Part shown: positions 52,680 to 62,643 of the stretch, piece after piece
Position numbering within the stretch: position 1 is the stretch's first letter
Layout of the letters: each line of letters opens with the position of its first letter
Position numbers and translations under genes: made by a program
The notes under the pieces: generated by a model
The model's input: the letters and a program-made list of their open reading frames with translations, nothing else
What the model was told of the DNA's origin: nothing
Database searches by the model: none
NCBI RefSeq assembly: GCF_040930455.2
Contig: NZ_CP170494.1
DNA: 64,000 bases
Origin: Neopusillimonas maritima
GTDB lineage: Bacteria > Pseudomonadota > Gammaproteobacteria > Burkholderiales > Burkholderiaceae_B
Strand: one strand, 5' to 3'

Positions 52680-53807
52680 TTAGCGCATTTCTTCAGCCAG
52701 CACGGTAATAATCCGCTTGGCGGTATCGGAATTATCGGGCTGGCCGTCGGCAGTTAACACACGAACAACCGAGTCGGAACCTTCGCCCCTTACATTAATG
52801 CGATACTGCGCTGCCTCGGCAGTGCCTTTGCTTCCAAACAAACGACCGAAGAAACCAGGCTGCTCAATTTTCTCGCCCGTGTCGGTATCAAGGTAACGAA
52901 TATAGTATTCACCGGCGGAACGGTCACGGTCGTCGACATAGAAACCAGCCGAATCAATTGCCACACCGACACGACGCCACGCACGGTCGAACGACTCGTT
53001 AATAGTAAGTTGAGCAGTTCCCGGTGCGGCCTGATCAACCACCGGCGTTAAACTCACCTCTTCGGCCTGCTGCAACTTGCGACGGGCCTCTTCCATATCG
53101 GTGCCCAGGAACACCATAAGACGCGCCAGCATTGCCGCATTCAGACTGGGGTCTTCCTTGCCTTCAATCCATTTCCAACCGGTATTGTCAATCGTACCGG
53201 TTTCCACCATTTTCTGATGGCTGATATAAACCTCGGTTTTTCCATTCACCCGCTCCAGGCGCGTGCGGAATCGTTCGCGTTCACCGCTGTCGGCAACTTG
53301 CTCGAAAATGAAGCTGAATGCGCCTTGAATCAAACCTTGAGGCAATTTGGCGCGATTCTCGGCCCAATCGGTTTCAATGAGCCCGGCTTGAGGATCTTGA
53401 ATGTGGATCGTGAACCCCTCGTTGCCCCAGAACTCGACCACCTCGGGATACACCTGCTCTGCCGGACGGTCGACCACCAGCCAACGCAAATCGCCGTCAC
53501 GACGAATTTCAACATCATCGACACTGGGTAGTACGACATCGCGACCGCCTGCAGCGGCTTGTTGCTGTTGCGACTGGGCATACTGGCTAAACGTTGCCGA
53601 ACCCTCGGGAGCACGATAGCGCGCATCGCGGTTTGCCTGGGTTAGGTCGGGAGGAATGCTGAGCGGATCGCCCGCAACAGAGCTTTTGTAATCAACGGCG
53701 TCTTCGGCACCCAAATACTGATTGATTTGCGAGCAGCCGGATAAAACCACGAGGCCTAGCCCTATGGCCAGACCGGAATAACGTTTGGAGAGGCGAATAT
53801 TTGACAT
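52680..53807 (-). CDS. bamC: Outer membrane assembly lipoprotein BamC
   Basis: 375 residues. The lipoprotein signal has the lipobox VLSGCS with Cys25, followed by the BamC unstructured segment with DAVDYKSSV and LSIPPDLTQ, and two helix-grip domains (about 90-210 and 255-375). It is a BAM-complex accessory in beta-barrel insertion. It starts at the base after the dapA stop, the usual dapA-bamC arrangement. Confidence 0.92.
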   Translation of the reverse strand: MSNIRLSKRYSGLAIGLGLVVLSGCSQINQYLGAEDAVDYKSSVAGDPLSIPPDLTQANRDARYRAPEGSATFSQYAQSQQQQAAAGGRDVVLPSVDDVEIRRDGDLRWLVVDRPAEQVYPEVVEFWGNEGFTIHIQDPQAGLIETDWAENRAKLPQGLIQGAFSFIFEQVADSGERERFRTRLERVNGKTEVYISHQKMVETGTIDNTGWKWIEGKEDPSLNAAMLARLMVFLGTDMEEARRKLQQAEEVSLTPVVDQAAPGTAQLTINESFDRAWRRVGVAIDSAGFYVDDRDRSAGEYYIRYLDTDTGEKIEQPGFFGRLFGSKGTAEAAQYRINVRGEGSDSVVRVLTADGQPDNSDTAKRIITVLAEEMR

Positions 53808-54710
53808 TTAAATAAGACCTGCTTCTTTCAAAGAGAGGCGCACCACGTTGTGATACTGCTCGTTCAAGGGAGTTAAGGGCAAGCGATAACCCGCCTGGCA
53901 GAACCCCATTTCAGCCAGGGCCCACTTCACGGGTATCGGGTTCGCTTCGATAAACAGAATTTTGTTCAATTGAGCCAACTGGCCATTCAAACGGCGTACC
54001 GCAGGAACATCGCCGTTAAGTGCCGCTGCGCACAGCTGATGCATGAGCTTGGGAGCAACATTGGCCGTAACCGATACATTACCCTTCCCCCCCATGAGAA
54101 TCAGCGCCGCCGCCGTTGCATCGTCGCCGCTGAAAACTTGAAAATTATCAGGTTTGTAGTGTAATAACCAGGCACCGCGACCAATGTCACCGGTGGCATC
54201 CTTCAAACCGATAATCCCCGGAATGTGTGCCAGACGCAACACGGTGTCGTTCGACATGTCGGCCACCGTTCTGCCGGGCACGTTGTAAAGAATGGTGGGG
54301 AGCTCAACTTTTTCGGCAATCGTACGGAAATGCTGGTACATCCCTTCTTGCGACGGCTTGTTGTAATAAGGCGCAACCGACAGCCCTGCTTTGGCTCCCG
54401 CTTTAAACGCATACTCAGACAACTCGATCGCCTCACTGGTGGAGTTGCCTCCCACCCCGGCAATGATTGGAATGCGTCCGGCAGCGTGTTCGACGGCTAC
54501 GCGAATCAGTTCGGCATGCTCATCCATGCTGACTGTCGGTGATTCACCGGATGTGCCCACCACTACAAGCGCATCCGTGCCTTCCTGAACATGCCAGTCG
54601 ATAAGTTTGCGATAGGCGTCGAAATCGAGTGCGCCATCGGGGAGCATTGGCGTAACCAACGCCACCATACTTCCCTGAAATTCAGGCATCACAGAATCGG
54701 TACTTATCAT
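53808..54710 (-). CDS. dapA: 4-hydroxy-tetrahydrodipicolinate synthase
   Basis: 300 residues, TIM-barrel lyase that condenses pyruvate with aspartate semialdehyde in lysine and diaminopimelate synthesis. The pyruvate-binding GTSGESPT, the Tyr in ILYNVPGRTV and the Schiff-base Lys in GIIGLKDATGD are present. ATG at 54710 is used; ATG at 54689 is an alternative with no better Shine-Dalgarno sequence. It is followed directly by bamC. Confidence 0.96.
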   Translation of the reverse strand: MISTDSVMPEFQGSMVALVTPMLPDGALDFDAYRKLIDWHVQEGTDALVVVGTSGESPTVSMDEHAELIRVAVEHAAGRIPIIAGVGGNSTSEAIELSEYAFKAGAKAGLSVAPYYNKPSQEGMYQHFRTIAEKVELPTILYNVPGRTVADMSNDTVLRLAHIPGIIGLKDATGDIGRGAWLLHYKPDNFQVFSGDDATAAALILMGGKGNVSVTANVAPKLMHQLCAAALNGDVPAVRRLNGQLAQLNKILFIEANPIPVKWALAEMGFCQAGYRLPLTPLNEQYHNVVRLSLKEAGLI

Positions 54711-54822
54711 GATGGGGTAATTCTCCGAGAACTCACCAAAGGGGGTGAGAAGGCCCTAAATAACATTAACTCGCAAGTTTAACGGATATAGGCCAAAACC
54801 GTTAATCGTTAAGGTAGTTTTA

Positions 54823-55473
54823 CTACAGAAACCACCTGACAATACCCTGGCCCACCATAAGCAGTGGCCGCAAAAGCGTCCAAAGAACGCCCGTTAACAT
54901 TAAAACGATAATAATCATCAAGCCATAGGGCTCAATACGCGCATATTGGTACGCTGCCTTTCCAGGCAACAAACTGAACACAATCCGCCCACCGTCCAAC
55001 GGTGGCAGGGGCAACAGATTCAGCGCCATAAGAATGAGGTTCACCTGAATACCCGCTATGGCCATCCGCACCCAAAAATCGGTTGGGGTTGCCCCAAACT
55101 CCATGAGAAAGCGCAGCGATAAGGCCCACAAGATCGCCATGACCATATTGGAGCCCGGCCCGGCCAGCGCTACCCACAACATGTCTCTTTTGGGGTTACG
55201 TAAACGCGACCAGTCGACCGGTACCGGCTTGGCCCAGCCGAATAGCAACCCCGCCCCACCCATTAGTTTGGTGCTAAACAACAAAACCAACGGCACAACA
55301 ATGGTACCTATAGGGTCGATGTGACGCACCGGGTTCAAACTGATGCGCCCCATTTGATAGGCCGTTGGATCGCCGAACATGCGAGCCACATAGCCGTGCG
55401 CCGCCTCGTGCAACGTAATACCGAAGAGCACCGGCAAGGCGTAAACCGTAATGGTTTGAATAATGGATTCCAT
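54823..55473 (-). CDS. Site-2 protease family (M50) membrane metallopeptidase
   Basis: 216 residues with about six helices. The zinc motif LHEAAHGYVA (HEAAH) lies in the first helix region and NLLPLPPLDGGRI provides the third ligand. It is of the small rhomboid-like YwhC/Rv1972-free type without a PDZ domain; the substrate is unknown. It lies downstream of the YciO-like gene, 36 bases apart, as in other betaproteobacteria. Confidence 0.88.
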   Translation of the reverse strand: MESIIQTITVYALPVLFGITLHEAAHGYVARMFGDPTAYQMGRISLNPVRHIDPIGTIVVPLVLLFSTKLMGGAGLLFGWAKPVPVDWSRLRNPKRDMLWVALAGPGSNMVMAILWALSLRFLMEFGATPTDFWVRMAIAGIQVNLILMALNLLPLPPLDGGRIVFSLLPGKAAYQYARIEPYGLMIIIVLMLTGVLWTLLRPLLMVGQGIVRWFL

Positions 55474-55509
55474 ACTTGACCTACTTCTAAGAAAACGATT
55501 CCGTGGGGC

Positions 55510-56136
55510 TCAATCCAGACCCAGCGCGGCCAGATCCCCCTGTCCGCGACGGACAATTTCGGGTTCGCTTCCAGTCAGGTCAATTACTGTGGTGGGTTCA
55601 AAGGGACAAGCGCCGCCATCGATGACGGCTGCCAGTTGATGCCCATAGCGTTGGGCAATTTCGTCGGCATCATTAAGAGGGTGTTCTTCTCCCTCGGGGA
55701 TCAGGGTTGTGGAAATCAATGGCGAGCCCATGGTTTCCAGAAGGTCGAGCGCAACCTGATTATTGGGAATACGGATACCAATGGTTTTGCGTGAAGGGTG
55801 GGAAACCCGACGCGGTACCTCACGTGTTGCCTCGAGAATGAAGGTCCATGGGCCCGGCGTGGCCATTTTCAGAAAACGATATTGGCGGTTATCAACACGC
55901 GCAAAATGCCCGATCTCAGCCAGGTCGCGACATAAAACGGTTAAATGATGACGGGCATCAAGACCACGAATGCGGCGCAGTGAATCGGCAGCGGCTTTGT
56001 CATCCAGATGCGCAACAACGGCATAACTGGAGTCTGTTGGAATTGCCACCAACCCACCCTGGTCAATAAGTTGACATGCCTGTTTTAACAGACGCGGCTG
56101 CGGATTCTGCGGATGAACGGTAAATAATTGGGTCAT
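55510..56136 (-). CDS. YciO/Sua5/YrdC family protein (L-threonylcarbamoyladenylate synthase-like)
   Basis: 208 residues of the YrdC fold: GGLVAIPTDSSYAVVAHLDDKAAADSLRRIRGL contains the ATP/threonine pocket, and PGPWTFILEATREVPRRV is the family centre. The YciO subgroup has uncertain function, whereas TsaC/YrdC makes the precursor of tRNA t6A. Whether this one is active in t6A synthesis cannot be seen. It begins the YciO - M50 pair. Confidence 0.87.
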   Translation of the reverse strand: MTQLFTVHPQNPQPRLLKQACQLIDQGGLVAIPTDSSYAVVAHLDDKAAADSLRRIRGLDARHHLTVLCRDLAEIGHFARVDNRQYRFLKMATPGPWTFILEATREVPRRVSHPSRKTIGIRIPNNQVALDLLETMGSPLISTTLIPEGEEHPLNDADEIAQRYGHQLAAVIDGGACPFEPTTVIDLTGSEPEIVRRGQGDLAALGLD

Positions 56137-56186
56137 TCAATCTACTTTTGTTAACGATTACCTTACGGTTACTAGTTATTTAACAG

Positions 56187-57725
56187 TTAGAGCAGCCAAT
56201 CGAGCGGAAGTTTCGACATCAGCCAAACCGCCGACCGGGAAAATACATTTGTTCCCGGTTCTGATTTGTACGCTATCGGTGGGTCGTTGCTATGATCGAG
56301 CCAAATCAAGTTGCCGGCGGGATCAAGCGCCACCTGATAACTGGACTGCGCCAACGCATTTTGTACATTGTCCCACACCTGACTCACCATTTCCGGACTC
56401 TCGATGACCAAGCCCATTTCGGTGTTCAGACGAGCCGAACGAGGGTCAAAGTTAAAAGAACCTACAAAAAGGTGAGAAGAGTCGACGGCAAATGTTTTGG
56501 CGTGCAGGCTGGAGGCCGAAGAACTGCCGGAAAACGCCGGCCGGCTTACTTGTCCCACCGAATAAGCGGGTTTCATTTCGAAAAGGGTCACCCCCGCTTT
56601 TAACAATGCTTTGCGCCATTTTGCGTAACCCGAGTGAACAACGGCAACATCGGTTGCAGCCAGGGAGTTGGTAAGAATGCGAACCTCTACCCCCCGATCA
56701 GCCAACTGCGTAAAAAACTGCGTACCGTTCGACGTGGGCACTAAATACGGCGACACCACCATCAGGCGCTCGTGTGGAGTACCTAACAACTGCGGCAAGG
56801 CATCAATTACCAGTTTCCCTGGCTGCGCCAAACCTAACGCTTTTTTGGGGTCATCACTAACCAAATGAACCGGCGCCCAGTGAAACACTAAAGAACCGCT
56901 TTGAATCGCATCAATCAACGACTGCTCAGAAACCGAGTCATGATAGGCGCGTCCCACTTTCAGGCGGCGTACTTCATTGGCACGCTCGGTAATCGAAACC
57001 TTTTCCGCAGGCGCCGACATAACCTGCCACACCGGATAAGAAGATTCGCTGGACCAGTATCTATCGAAATCGTCGGTAACTTCATTTGCCACGGGCCCCA
57101 CGGCCAGGACATCGAGATCAACAAATAATGTTTCCTGCCCAAGCTCAAAATAGGCATCACCAATATTACGCCCGCCCAAAACAGACGCCGCGTTATCGAC
57201 GGTTAAAGACTTATTATGCATGCGCCGGTTCAAGCGTTTGAAGTCGGTTAGATACGACCAGAAACGAAAATGTCGGTGCACGAAAGGGTTAAATAAACGA
57301 ACCTGAATATTTTCATGCTGATCGACCTCCCATAACAGCGCATCCATACCCTTTGTGTTGTTGTCGTCCAGCAGCAAGCGTACCGTCACGCCTCTATCCG
57401 CCGCCCGTTTTAGGGCATCGAACATCAGCAAACCCGCTACATCGTCATTCCAAATGTAATACTGAACATCGATTGAGCGCTGCGCCGCATCAATGAGCCC
57501 CAGCCGCGCCGCCAGCGCCTCACGCCCGCCCGGTAACAAAGCAACACCCGACTGCCCCGCGTTGGCTTGCTGCAGCGGTGCCAAAGCACGGGCAAGCGCA
57601 CTGACGCTACTCGCGTTGGGTTTAACCGTCTCGGCGGATTCATGCACCGGTGGGGGCAAGCGGCTGCATGCCGCCAGGCCCATACACATGAAAACCAGTA
57701 ACAGATATCTAAAAAATGGTGCCAC
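56187..57725 (-). CDS. Phospholipase D family protein, cardiolipin synthase ClsC-like lipoprotein
   Basis: 512 residues from GTG 57725. The N-terminus has a hydrophobic segment and a lipobox GLAACS. Two HKD motifs are seen: MHNKSLTVDNAASVLGGRN (about 200-220) and LHAKTFAVDSSHLFVGSFNFDPR (about 425-450), as in YmdC/ClsC, which makes cardiolipin. The frame continues up to 57788, but the extra codons are not signal-like. It is the last chromosomal-type gene before the conjugation genes. Confidence 0.87.
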   Translation of the reverse strand: MAPFFRYLLLVFMCMGLAACSRLPPPVHESAETVKPNASSVSALARALAPLQQANAGQSGVALLPGGREALAARLGLIDAAQRSIDVQYYIWNDDVAGLLMFDALKRAADRGVTVRLLLDDNNTKGMDALLWEVDQHENIQVRLFNPFVHRHFRFWSYLTDFKRLNRRMHNKSLTVDNAASVLGGRNIGDAYFELGQETLFVDLDVLAVGPVANEVTDDFDRYWSSESSYPVWQVMSAPAEKVSITERANEVRRLKVGRAYHDSVSEQSLIDAIQSGSLVFHWAPVHLVSDDPKKALGLAQPGKLVIDALPQLLGTPHERLMVVSPYLVPTSNGTQFFTQLADRGVEVRILTNSLAATDVAVVHSGYAKWRKALLKAGVTLFEMKPAYSVGQVSRPAFSGSSSASSLHAKTFAVDSSHLFVGSFNFDPRSARLNTEMGLVIESPEMVSQVWDNVQNALAQSSYQVALDPAGNLIWLDHSNDPPIAYKSEPGTNVFSRSAVWLMSKLPLDWLL

Positions 57726-57798
57726 GGCGCTCGCGTTGCAAAAAAGAATGCAAACAGAATACCGCAAGCCGTGACAATGAAGAACCATTTAACCTAAG
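57726..57798. other. Probable junction of chromosome and conjugative DNA
   Basis: Between the ClsC-like gene and the coupling-protein gene are 73 bases with no recognisable promoter, repeat or att site. The coupling protein reads from almost the first possible codon after a stop at 57790 and lacks its first helix, so one end of an integrated element, or a deletion join, is likely here. Confidence 0.4.
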
Positions 57799-59355
57799 TT
57801 GCCACGTAAACAGGGCTCAATTAACTGGATACTGCTTTCTCACTGGGTGCGATCCACCCCCTCTCACACTGCGCTACTTGTCGCGTTGGCGATCGGACTG
57901 GTGTTGAGTTTTATCCTGGCGCTTTCACTCAAGAAAATCTCCAAAAGCGAAGGTTTTGATGGAGCCGGCTACAAGCGTCACATTCGTGGCACGGAAGTTG
58001 TGTCCTTCAAACGTCTGGTGCGCTTGTGCACTGAAAAAAACACTCAGCAAGTGAGGATTGCTGGCGTGCCCATGCCCGCTTCGGTTGAAAACCTGCATCT
58101 GCTCATCAATGGGGCAACAGGGTCGGGCAAATCAGTCTTACTGCGCGAGCTGATGCTCTCGGCGTTAAAACGCGGCGATCGGATGGTGGTCGTTGACCCT
58201 AATGGCGATCTTTATAGCAAATTCGGCCGCCCGACTGATGTCATCTTGAACCCCTATGACGAGCGAACCCAAGCGTGGATGTATTTCAATGAAATACGGG
58301 CGGAATATAACTGGAAACGCTTGTCATACTCTGTTGTCCCCCTTGGCGCAGACGCAAACGCCGAAGAGTGGAACAGCTTTGGCCGTCTCCTACTTCGAGC
58401 CGTTTCGCGCAAGCTGTTTGAACTCAATATTCACGATATCAACCAAGTGAACTACTGGTGTTGCGAGGCTCCTTTCAAAGAATTACAGGTGTTTCTCAAG
58501 AACACTGAAGCGGCTTCGCTCTTTTCCGGTGCCTCCGAATCCACGCGTGCATTCGATTCGGCACGATTCGTGCTGTCAAACAAGCTTTCTGAACATCGTT
58601 CGATGCCCACCGGGGACTTCAGTATCCGGGACTGGATGGAAAACGGCACTGGCTGTTTGTACATTACCTGGCGCGAAGACATGAAAACTGCCATGAAGCC
58701 ACTGCTTTCGGCTTGGGTAGACGTGTTTTGCTCTTCGATTTTATCTATGCCTGAAAATGCCCGCCGTCGCTGGTGGCTGCTGATCGACGAACTCGCCTCG
58801 CTGGAGAAACTGGCCTCTCTGGAGGATGTGCTCACCAAAGGTCGTAAACACGGCGTCAGGGTTGTGGCCGGGTTGCAGACTGTTTCGCAACTGGACGCAA
58901 TCTACGGCAAACACATGTCCCAAACCCTTCGGGCCAGTTTTAGAAACCTGGTTGTCCTGGGCGGCTCCAAAACCGATGCTGAAACGGCTAAAGAGATGTC
59001 CACCGCGCTAGGAGAGCATGAAGTAGCCCGTCCCGAGTACACGGACTCCCGCAATCCAGGTGGCACACGCGGAACAAGTGAGCGCCTGGTCCGGCAAACG
59101 GAAGCCGTGGTTACCGCCGCACAAATTCAAGCGTTGCCCGAGTTAACCGGCTATGTTGCGTTTGCCGAAGACCGACCGATTGCCAAGTTTGTACTCAAAC
59201 CACTCTCTTTCATTACCCGTAACCCCTCATTTGTTGAGCAAAAAACGCTATCAACGCTCCCGGCTGCGACCACCTGGGACGAAGATGGCGTTGTGACGAC
59301 ACATTGGAGTAGCAATGATCTCCCTCAAGACCCTACACAGGAGCAACGCAGCTAA
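57799..59355 (+). CDS. trwB: Type IV coupling protein, TrwB/TraD-like (probably N-terminally truncated)
   Basis: 518 residues from a TTG at 57799. Only one membrane helix is seen (TALLVALAIGLVLSFILAL, 24-42). The ATPase domain has Walker A LLINGATGSGKSVLL (Lys111), DPNGDLYSKFG, and Walker B RRWWLLIDELASLEKLASL (about 325-343). In R388 TrwB the equivalent Lys is 136, so about 25 residues including TM1 appear lost. It pumps the relaxase-DNA complex into the conjugation channel. No good Shine-Dalgarno sequence is visible. It overlaps the relaxase gene by 41 bases. Confidence 0.85.
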   Translation: MPRKQGSINWILLSHWVRSTPSHTALLVALAIGLVLSFILALSLKKISKSEGFDGAGYKRHIRGTEVVSFKRLVRLCTEKNTQQVRIAGVPMPASVENLHLLINGATGSGKSVLLRELMLSALKRGDRMVVVDPNGDLYSKFGRPTDVILNPYDERTQAWMYFNEIRAEYNWKRLSYSVVPLGADANAEEWNSFGRLLLRAVSRKLFELNIHDINQVNYWCCEAPFKELQVFLKNTEAASLFSGASESTRAFDSARFVLSNKLSEHRSMPTGDFSIRDWMENGTGCLYITWREDMKTAMKPLLSAWVDVFCSSILSMPENARRRWWLLIDELASLEKLASLEDVLTKGRKHGVRVVAGLQTVSQLDAIYGKHMSQTLRASFRNLVVLGGSKTDAETAKEMSTALGEHEVARPEYTDSRNPGGTRGTSERLVRQTEAVVTAAQIQALPELTGYVAFAEDRPIAKFVLKPLSFITRNPSFVEQKTLSTLPAATTWDEDGVVTTHWSSNDLPQDPTQEQRS

Positions 59356-62290
59356 GGCCGGCCATTACTACGCCGACCAAAAAGACGACTACTACAGTCG
59401 AGATGGAAGCTCCGCCCAATGGCAGGGTCAAGGTGCACAGTTGTTGGGATTAAGTGGCGAAGTAAATCAGAAGCAATTTACGGCGGCACTGAAAGGCGAT
59501 TTCGGGCCAGGCGTGAAACTGGCAAAATCGGTCCGTAAAGATGCAAAGTCACGGGCCGGTGAGGATCTGACATTCTCAGCGCCCGAGTCTGTCAGTATTC
59601 AAGCCCTTGTTGGGAAAGACAGTTCAGTGCTTGAAGCCCACGATTATGCCGTACGCAAAACGCTTGAATATCTGGAAAATGAACTGGTACGAGCTCGTCA
59701 AAAAGTCGATGGAATGACCAGATCAGAACAAACGGCCAACATCGTGGCTGCCAAATTCAGGCACGAAACGGCTCGCCCATCCAGATCTGACCCTGCCGAT
59801 CCCCAGTTGCATACCCACGCGATCATTATGAATGTCACGCAACGGGCAGACGGTACCTGGGTGGCCTTAGCCAACGAACAGATCTACAAGAACAAGAAGC
59901 TACTCGATACGATCTACAAAAGCGAAATGGCGGCTCAACTTGAAAAGGCCAGCTATGCATTGCGGTACGAAAAGGACGGCTTTGAAATGGCACACATCAG
60001 CCGCGAGCAAATTGAACTTTTCTCCAAACGGGGTATGACCGTAGAAGCCGAACTGGCCATCATGGGGAAAACACGTCAAACGGCGTCACATGACCTCAAA
60101 CAGACCATTACCCTGGCTACCCGAAGTGCAAAACGTCCTGAAATTAGTCGGGAAGCACTACAGCAACAATGGGAAAAGGAAGCGCAAAAGACGGGAATCG
60201 ACTTCATGGCGGCAAAACGCCCCATTGAGTTATCCAAGCACGATCATGACAAGTCACCTCCGGGAACACAGCGTACACCGGTAAACGGGGAAGACTTAAA
60301 TCCGGATCACCCCACTACCACTTACAAACCTGAACCGCACGCAGTCAGTGCTCAGCTTCAGCAGAATATCGCCGATCACTGCGTCACCTGGGCTATTCGT
60401 CACCATGGCGAACGCGAGTCGGTGATCCGAGCCTCAGTGCTGGAAGTGTTGGCCCTTAATCACAGTATGGGTACGGGCATATCCCATACGCACATCAAAC
60501 AAGCTATTGAACAAGCTGTCACAAAAGGACACCTGATCAAAGGCGCACCAGTCTATCGCTCCAACGACGTTGCGGACACTGGCACTGCTCTTTCACAGGA
60601 ACAGTGGATTAAACGCCTGGTCCGAGAAGACACGCCGCTATCACAAGCGCGTCAAAACGTGCGCCGGGCCATAGCGACGGGTAGCCTCATTTTGGATGAG
60701 GTGCGATATACATCACAAGCCGCCCGGGAACGCGAAAAGCGCATTATTCAAATCGAGCGCGAAGGACGAGGCAAAGTAGCGCCAATTTTGTCACCGCAGG
60801 CCATCAAGGAACAGATGGCCGGCAAGGGGCTACGGCCAGGGCAATTATCCGCAGCCGACCTGGTGCTGAGCACGAACAACAGCATTGTTGGCGTCCAAGG
60901 CCTTGCTGGAGTGGGGAAATCATTCATGCTCAAGCAAGTCAAGGCAGCGATAGAATCCGCTGATTACAAGGTGAAGTCAGTTGCGCCCTACGGCGCCCAG
61001 GTCAAAGAACTACGTAGCTTGGGCGTAGAAACAGTGACGGTTGCCTCTATGCTCGAAGCCAAACAAGGACGGTTTCGCTTGGACTCTAAAACCGTCTTGG
61101 TTGTCGATGAGTCTGGCGTTGTTCCTGCTCGTCAAATGGAAAAAATCCTAAAAAAGGCAGAAAACGCTGGTGCCCGCGTTGTCATGATGGGGGATAAAGA
61201 CCAAACCAAAGCCATTGAAGCGGGCAGGCCAATGCATCAGCTGCAGGATGAAGGCATGAGCACAGCATTAATGGGCGATATCGTTCGTCAAACCAATCCT
61301 CTACTTCGTGACGCCGTAGTCTTAGCTGCCAAAGGTCAAGCCTCTGAGGCGCTGCACATACTGCAAAGCAAACTCGAGGCAGTGAATGAAATTCAGGACG
61401 ACACAGAACGCTACGCGGCAATGGCGGATCAATATGTGACGCTTGATGCCCAAGATCAGCAGGAAACGCTCATCATTACCGGAACCAACAAATCTCGCAA
61501 CGAATTAAACGACCTGGTACATGCCAGATTGGGATTTGAAGGAAAGGGATTCAAATATGACCTGCTAACGCGTGTTGACACCACTCAGGCTCAGCGTCGT
61601 TCGGCCAGATATTTTAAGAAGGATTCGATTATTCAGCCCGAACGGGACTATGGCAATGGTTTGAAAGCAGGTAACCAGTACAAAGTTAGCTTAGTTGATA
61701 CGAGCCTGAATCGTGTCGAAGTGACACATCTACAGACTGGCGAGGTGATCAAATTTAATCCATCCCGTACTACAAAACTATCGATTTATGAGTTGCGTCA
61801 ATCAGAGCTGAGCGCCGGGGATAAGGTACGTATTACGCGTAATAACGCCGCGCTTGATCTGGTAAATGGAGAACGATACTCCGTAATTGCCGTCACGCCC
61901 CTGACAATTAGCCTGGGCAAAGTGGCTAATGACGGTTCGATCACAAAACGCATCACGCTGGACGCGGATCAAAAGAACCCTTTACATCTAGACTATGCCT
62001 ATGCCAGCACGGTCCACAGCGCTCAAGGTTTGACCGCAACAAGGGTGATATTGAATCAAGAAACTTACAGTCGGACCGCCAAATCGGACGTATTTTATGT
62101 CGCTATATCTAGAGCAAAAGAAAAAGTCAGCATTTATACCGAAAACATGACAAAGCTGCCTTTCGCTGTTAATCGACGAGAAGAAAAAGGTGCCGCACTG
62201 GACATTGGCATGACAAGATCGTCACGGCAGACTGAAATCACTCACGAACACAGCGTCACTCAATCAACTCCAGATGAATTATCTCTTTAA
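59315..62290 (+). CDS. trwC: MobF conjugative relaxase-helicase, TrwC/TraI-like
   Basis: 991 residues. The TrwC relaxase domain has catalytic Tyr18 and Tyr26 at the same positions as R388 TrwC (HYYADQKDDYY), and the HUH metal site His150, His166, His168 (QLHTHAIIMN). The helicase half has Walker A GLAGVGKSFML (about 528-538), Walker B VLVVDESGVVPARQ (about 593-606) and the C-terminal motif YASTVHSAQGLTATRVI. It nicks oriT and unwinds the strand for transfer. The catalytic residues and the length of TrwC (966) are kept, so the protein may be functional even though the coupling protein looks clipped. Confidence 0.93.
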   Translation: MISLKTLHRSNAAKAGHYYADQKDDYYSRDGSSAQWQGQGAQLLGLSGEVNQKQFTAALKGDFGPGVKLAKSVRKDAKSRAGEDLTFSAPESVSIQALVGKDSSVLEAHDYAVRKTLEYLENELVRARQKVDGMTRSEQTANIVAAKFRHETARPSRSDPADPQLHTHAIIMNVTQRADGTWVALANEQIYKNKKLLDTIYKSEMAAQLEKASYALRYEKDGFEMAHISREQIELFSKRGMTVEAELAIMGKTRQTASHDLKQTITLATRSAKRPEISREALQQQWEKEAQKTGIDFMAAKRPIELSKHDHDKSPPGTQRTPVNGEDLNPDHPTTTYKPEPHAVSAQLQQNIADHCVTWAIRHHGERESVIRASVLEVLALNHSMGTGISHTHIKQAIEQAVTKGHLIKGAPVYRSNDVADTGTALSQEQWIKRLVREDTPLSQARQNVRRAIATGSLILDEVRYTSQAAREREKRIIQIEREGRGKVAPILSPQAIKEQMAGKGLRPGQLSAADLVLSTNNSIVGVQGLAGVGKSFMLKQVKAAIESADYKVKSVAPYGAQVKELRSLGVETVTVASMLEAKQGRFRLDSKTVLVVDESGVVPARQMEKILKKAENAGARVVMMGDKDQTKAIEAGRPMHQLQDEGMSTALMGDIVRQTNPLLRDAVVLAAKGQASEALHILQSKLEAVNEIQDDTERYAAMADQYVTLDAQDQQETLIITGTNKSRNELNDLVHARLGFEGKGFKYDLLTRVDTTQAQRRSARYFKKDSIIQPERDYGNGLKAGNQYKVSLVDTSLNRVEVTHLQTGEVIKFNPSRTTKLSIYELRQSELSAGDKVRITRNNAALDLVNGERYSVIAVTPLTISLGKVANDGSITKRITLDADQKNPLHLDYAYASTVHSAQGLTATRVILNQETYSRTAKSDVFYVAISRAKEKVSIYTENMTKLPFAVNRREEKGAALDIGMTRSSRQTEITHEHSVTQSTPDELSL

Positions 62291-62337
62291 TCCCTGAACG
62301 ATGTGGCCGCGCCACACCCAATCGGAGAACCAGAACA

Positions 62338-62643
62338 ATGAATATTAACTATGACCAATTCGTAAAAGCCCTGGAATACCTGGTCGCCATTGAACCAGAA
62401 CCTACTTCATACGACGGCGACATGGATAAGTACGACCAGATCATGGAACCGCATGAAAACGATATTAAACAAGCACACGCAACAATCAAAGCCTATGGCG
62501 AGCAAATCGCTCCGCAAGGCCTAGACTTCATGCGAAGTGTTCTACAGCAAACACTACTCCAACAGACCGACCCGAAATCTGAGTCAATCATTCGCTCCAA
62601 GGTCAATTGGCAATGGGACGGAATTGGTAGGTGGCTCGGCTAA
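62338..62643 (+). CDS. Small hypothetical protein downstream of relaxase
   Basis: 101 residues, acidic, no signal peptide or helix: NINYDQFVKALEYLVAIEPEP, then YDGDMDKYDQIMEPHENDIKQ and VNWQWDGIGRWLG. A GGAG-like AGAACCAGAACA precedes the ATG. It follows the relaxase gene by 47 bases on the same strand, as a conjugation accessory would. I do not recognise the family. It ends at the stop of the convergent transporter gene with no gap. Confidence 0.65.
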   Translation: MNINYDQFVKALEYLVAIEPEPTSYDGDMDKYDQIMEPHENDIKQAHATIKAYGEQIAPQGLDFMRSVLQQTLLQQTDPKSESIIRSKVNWQWDGIGRWLG

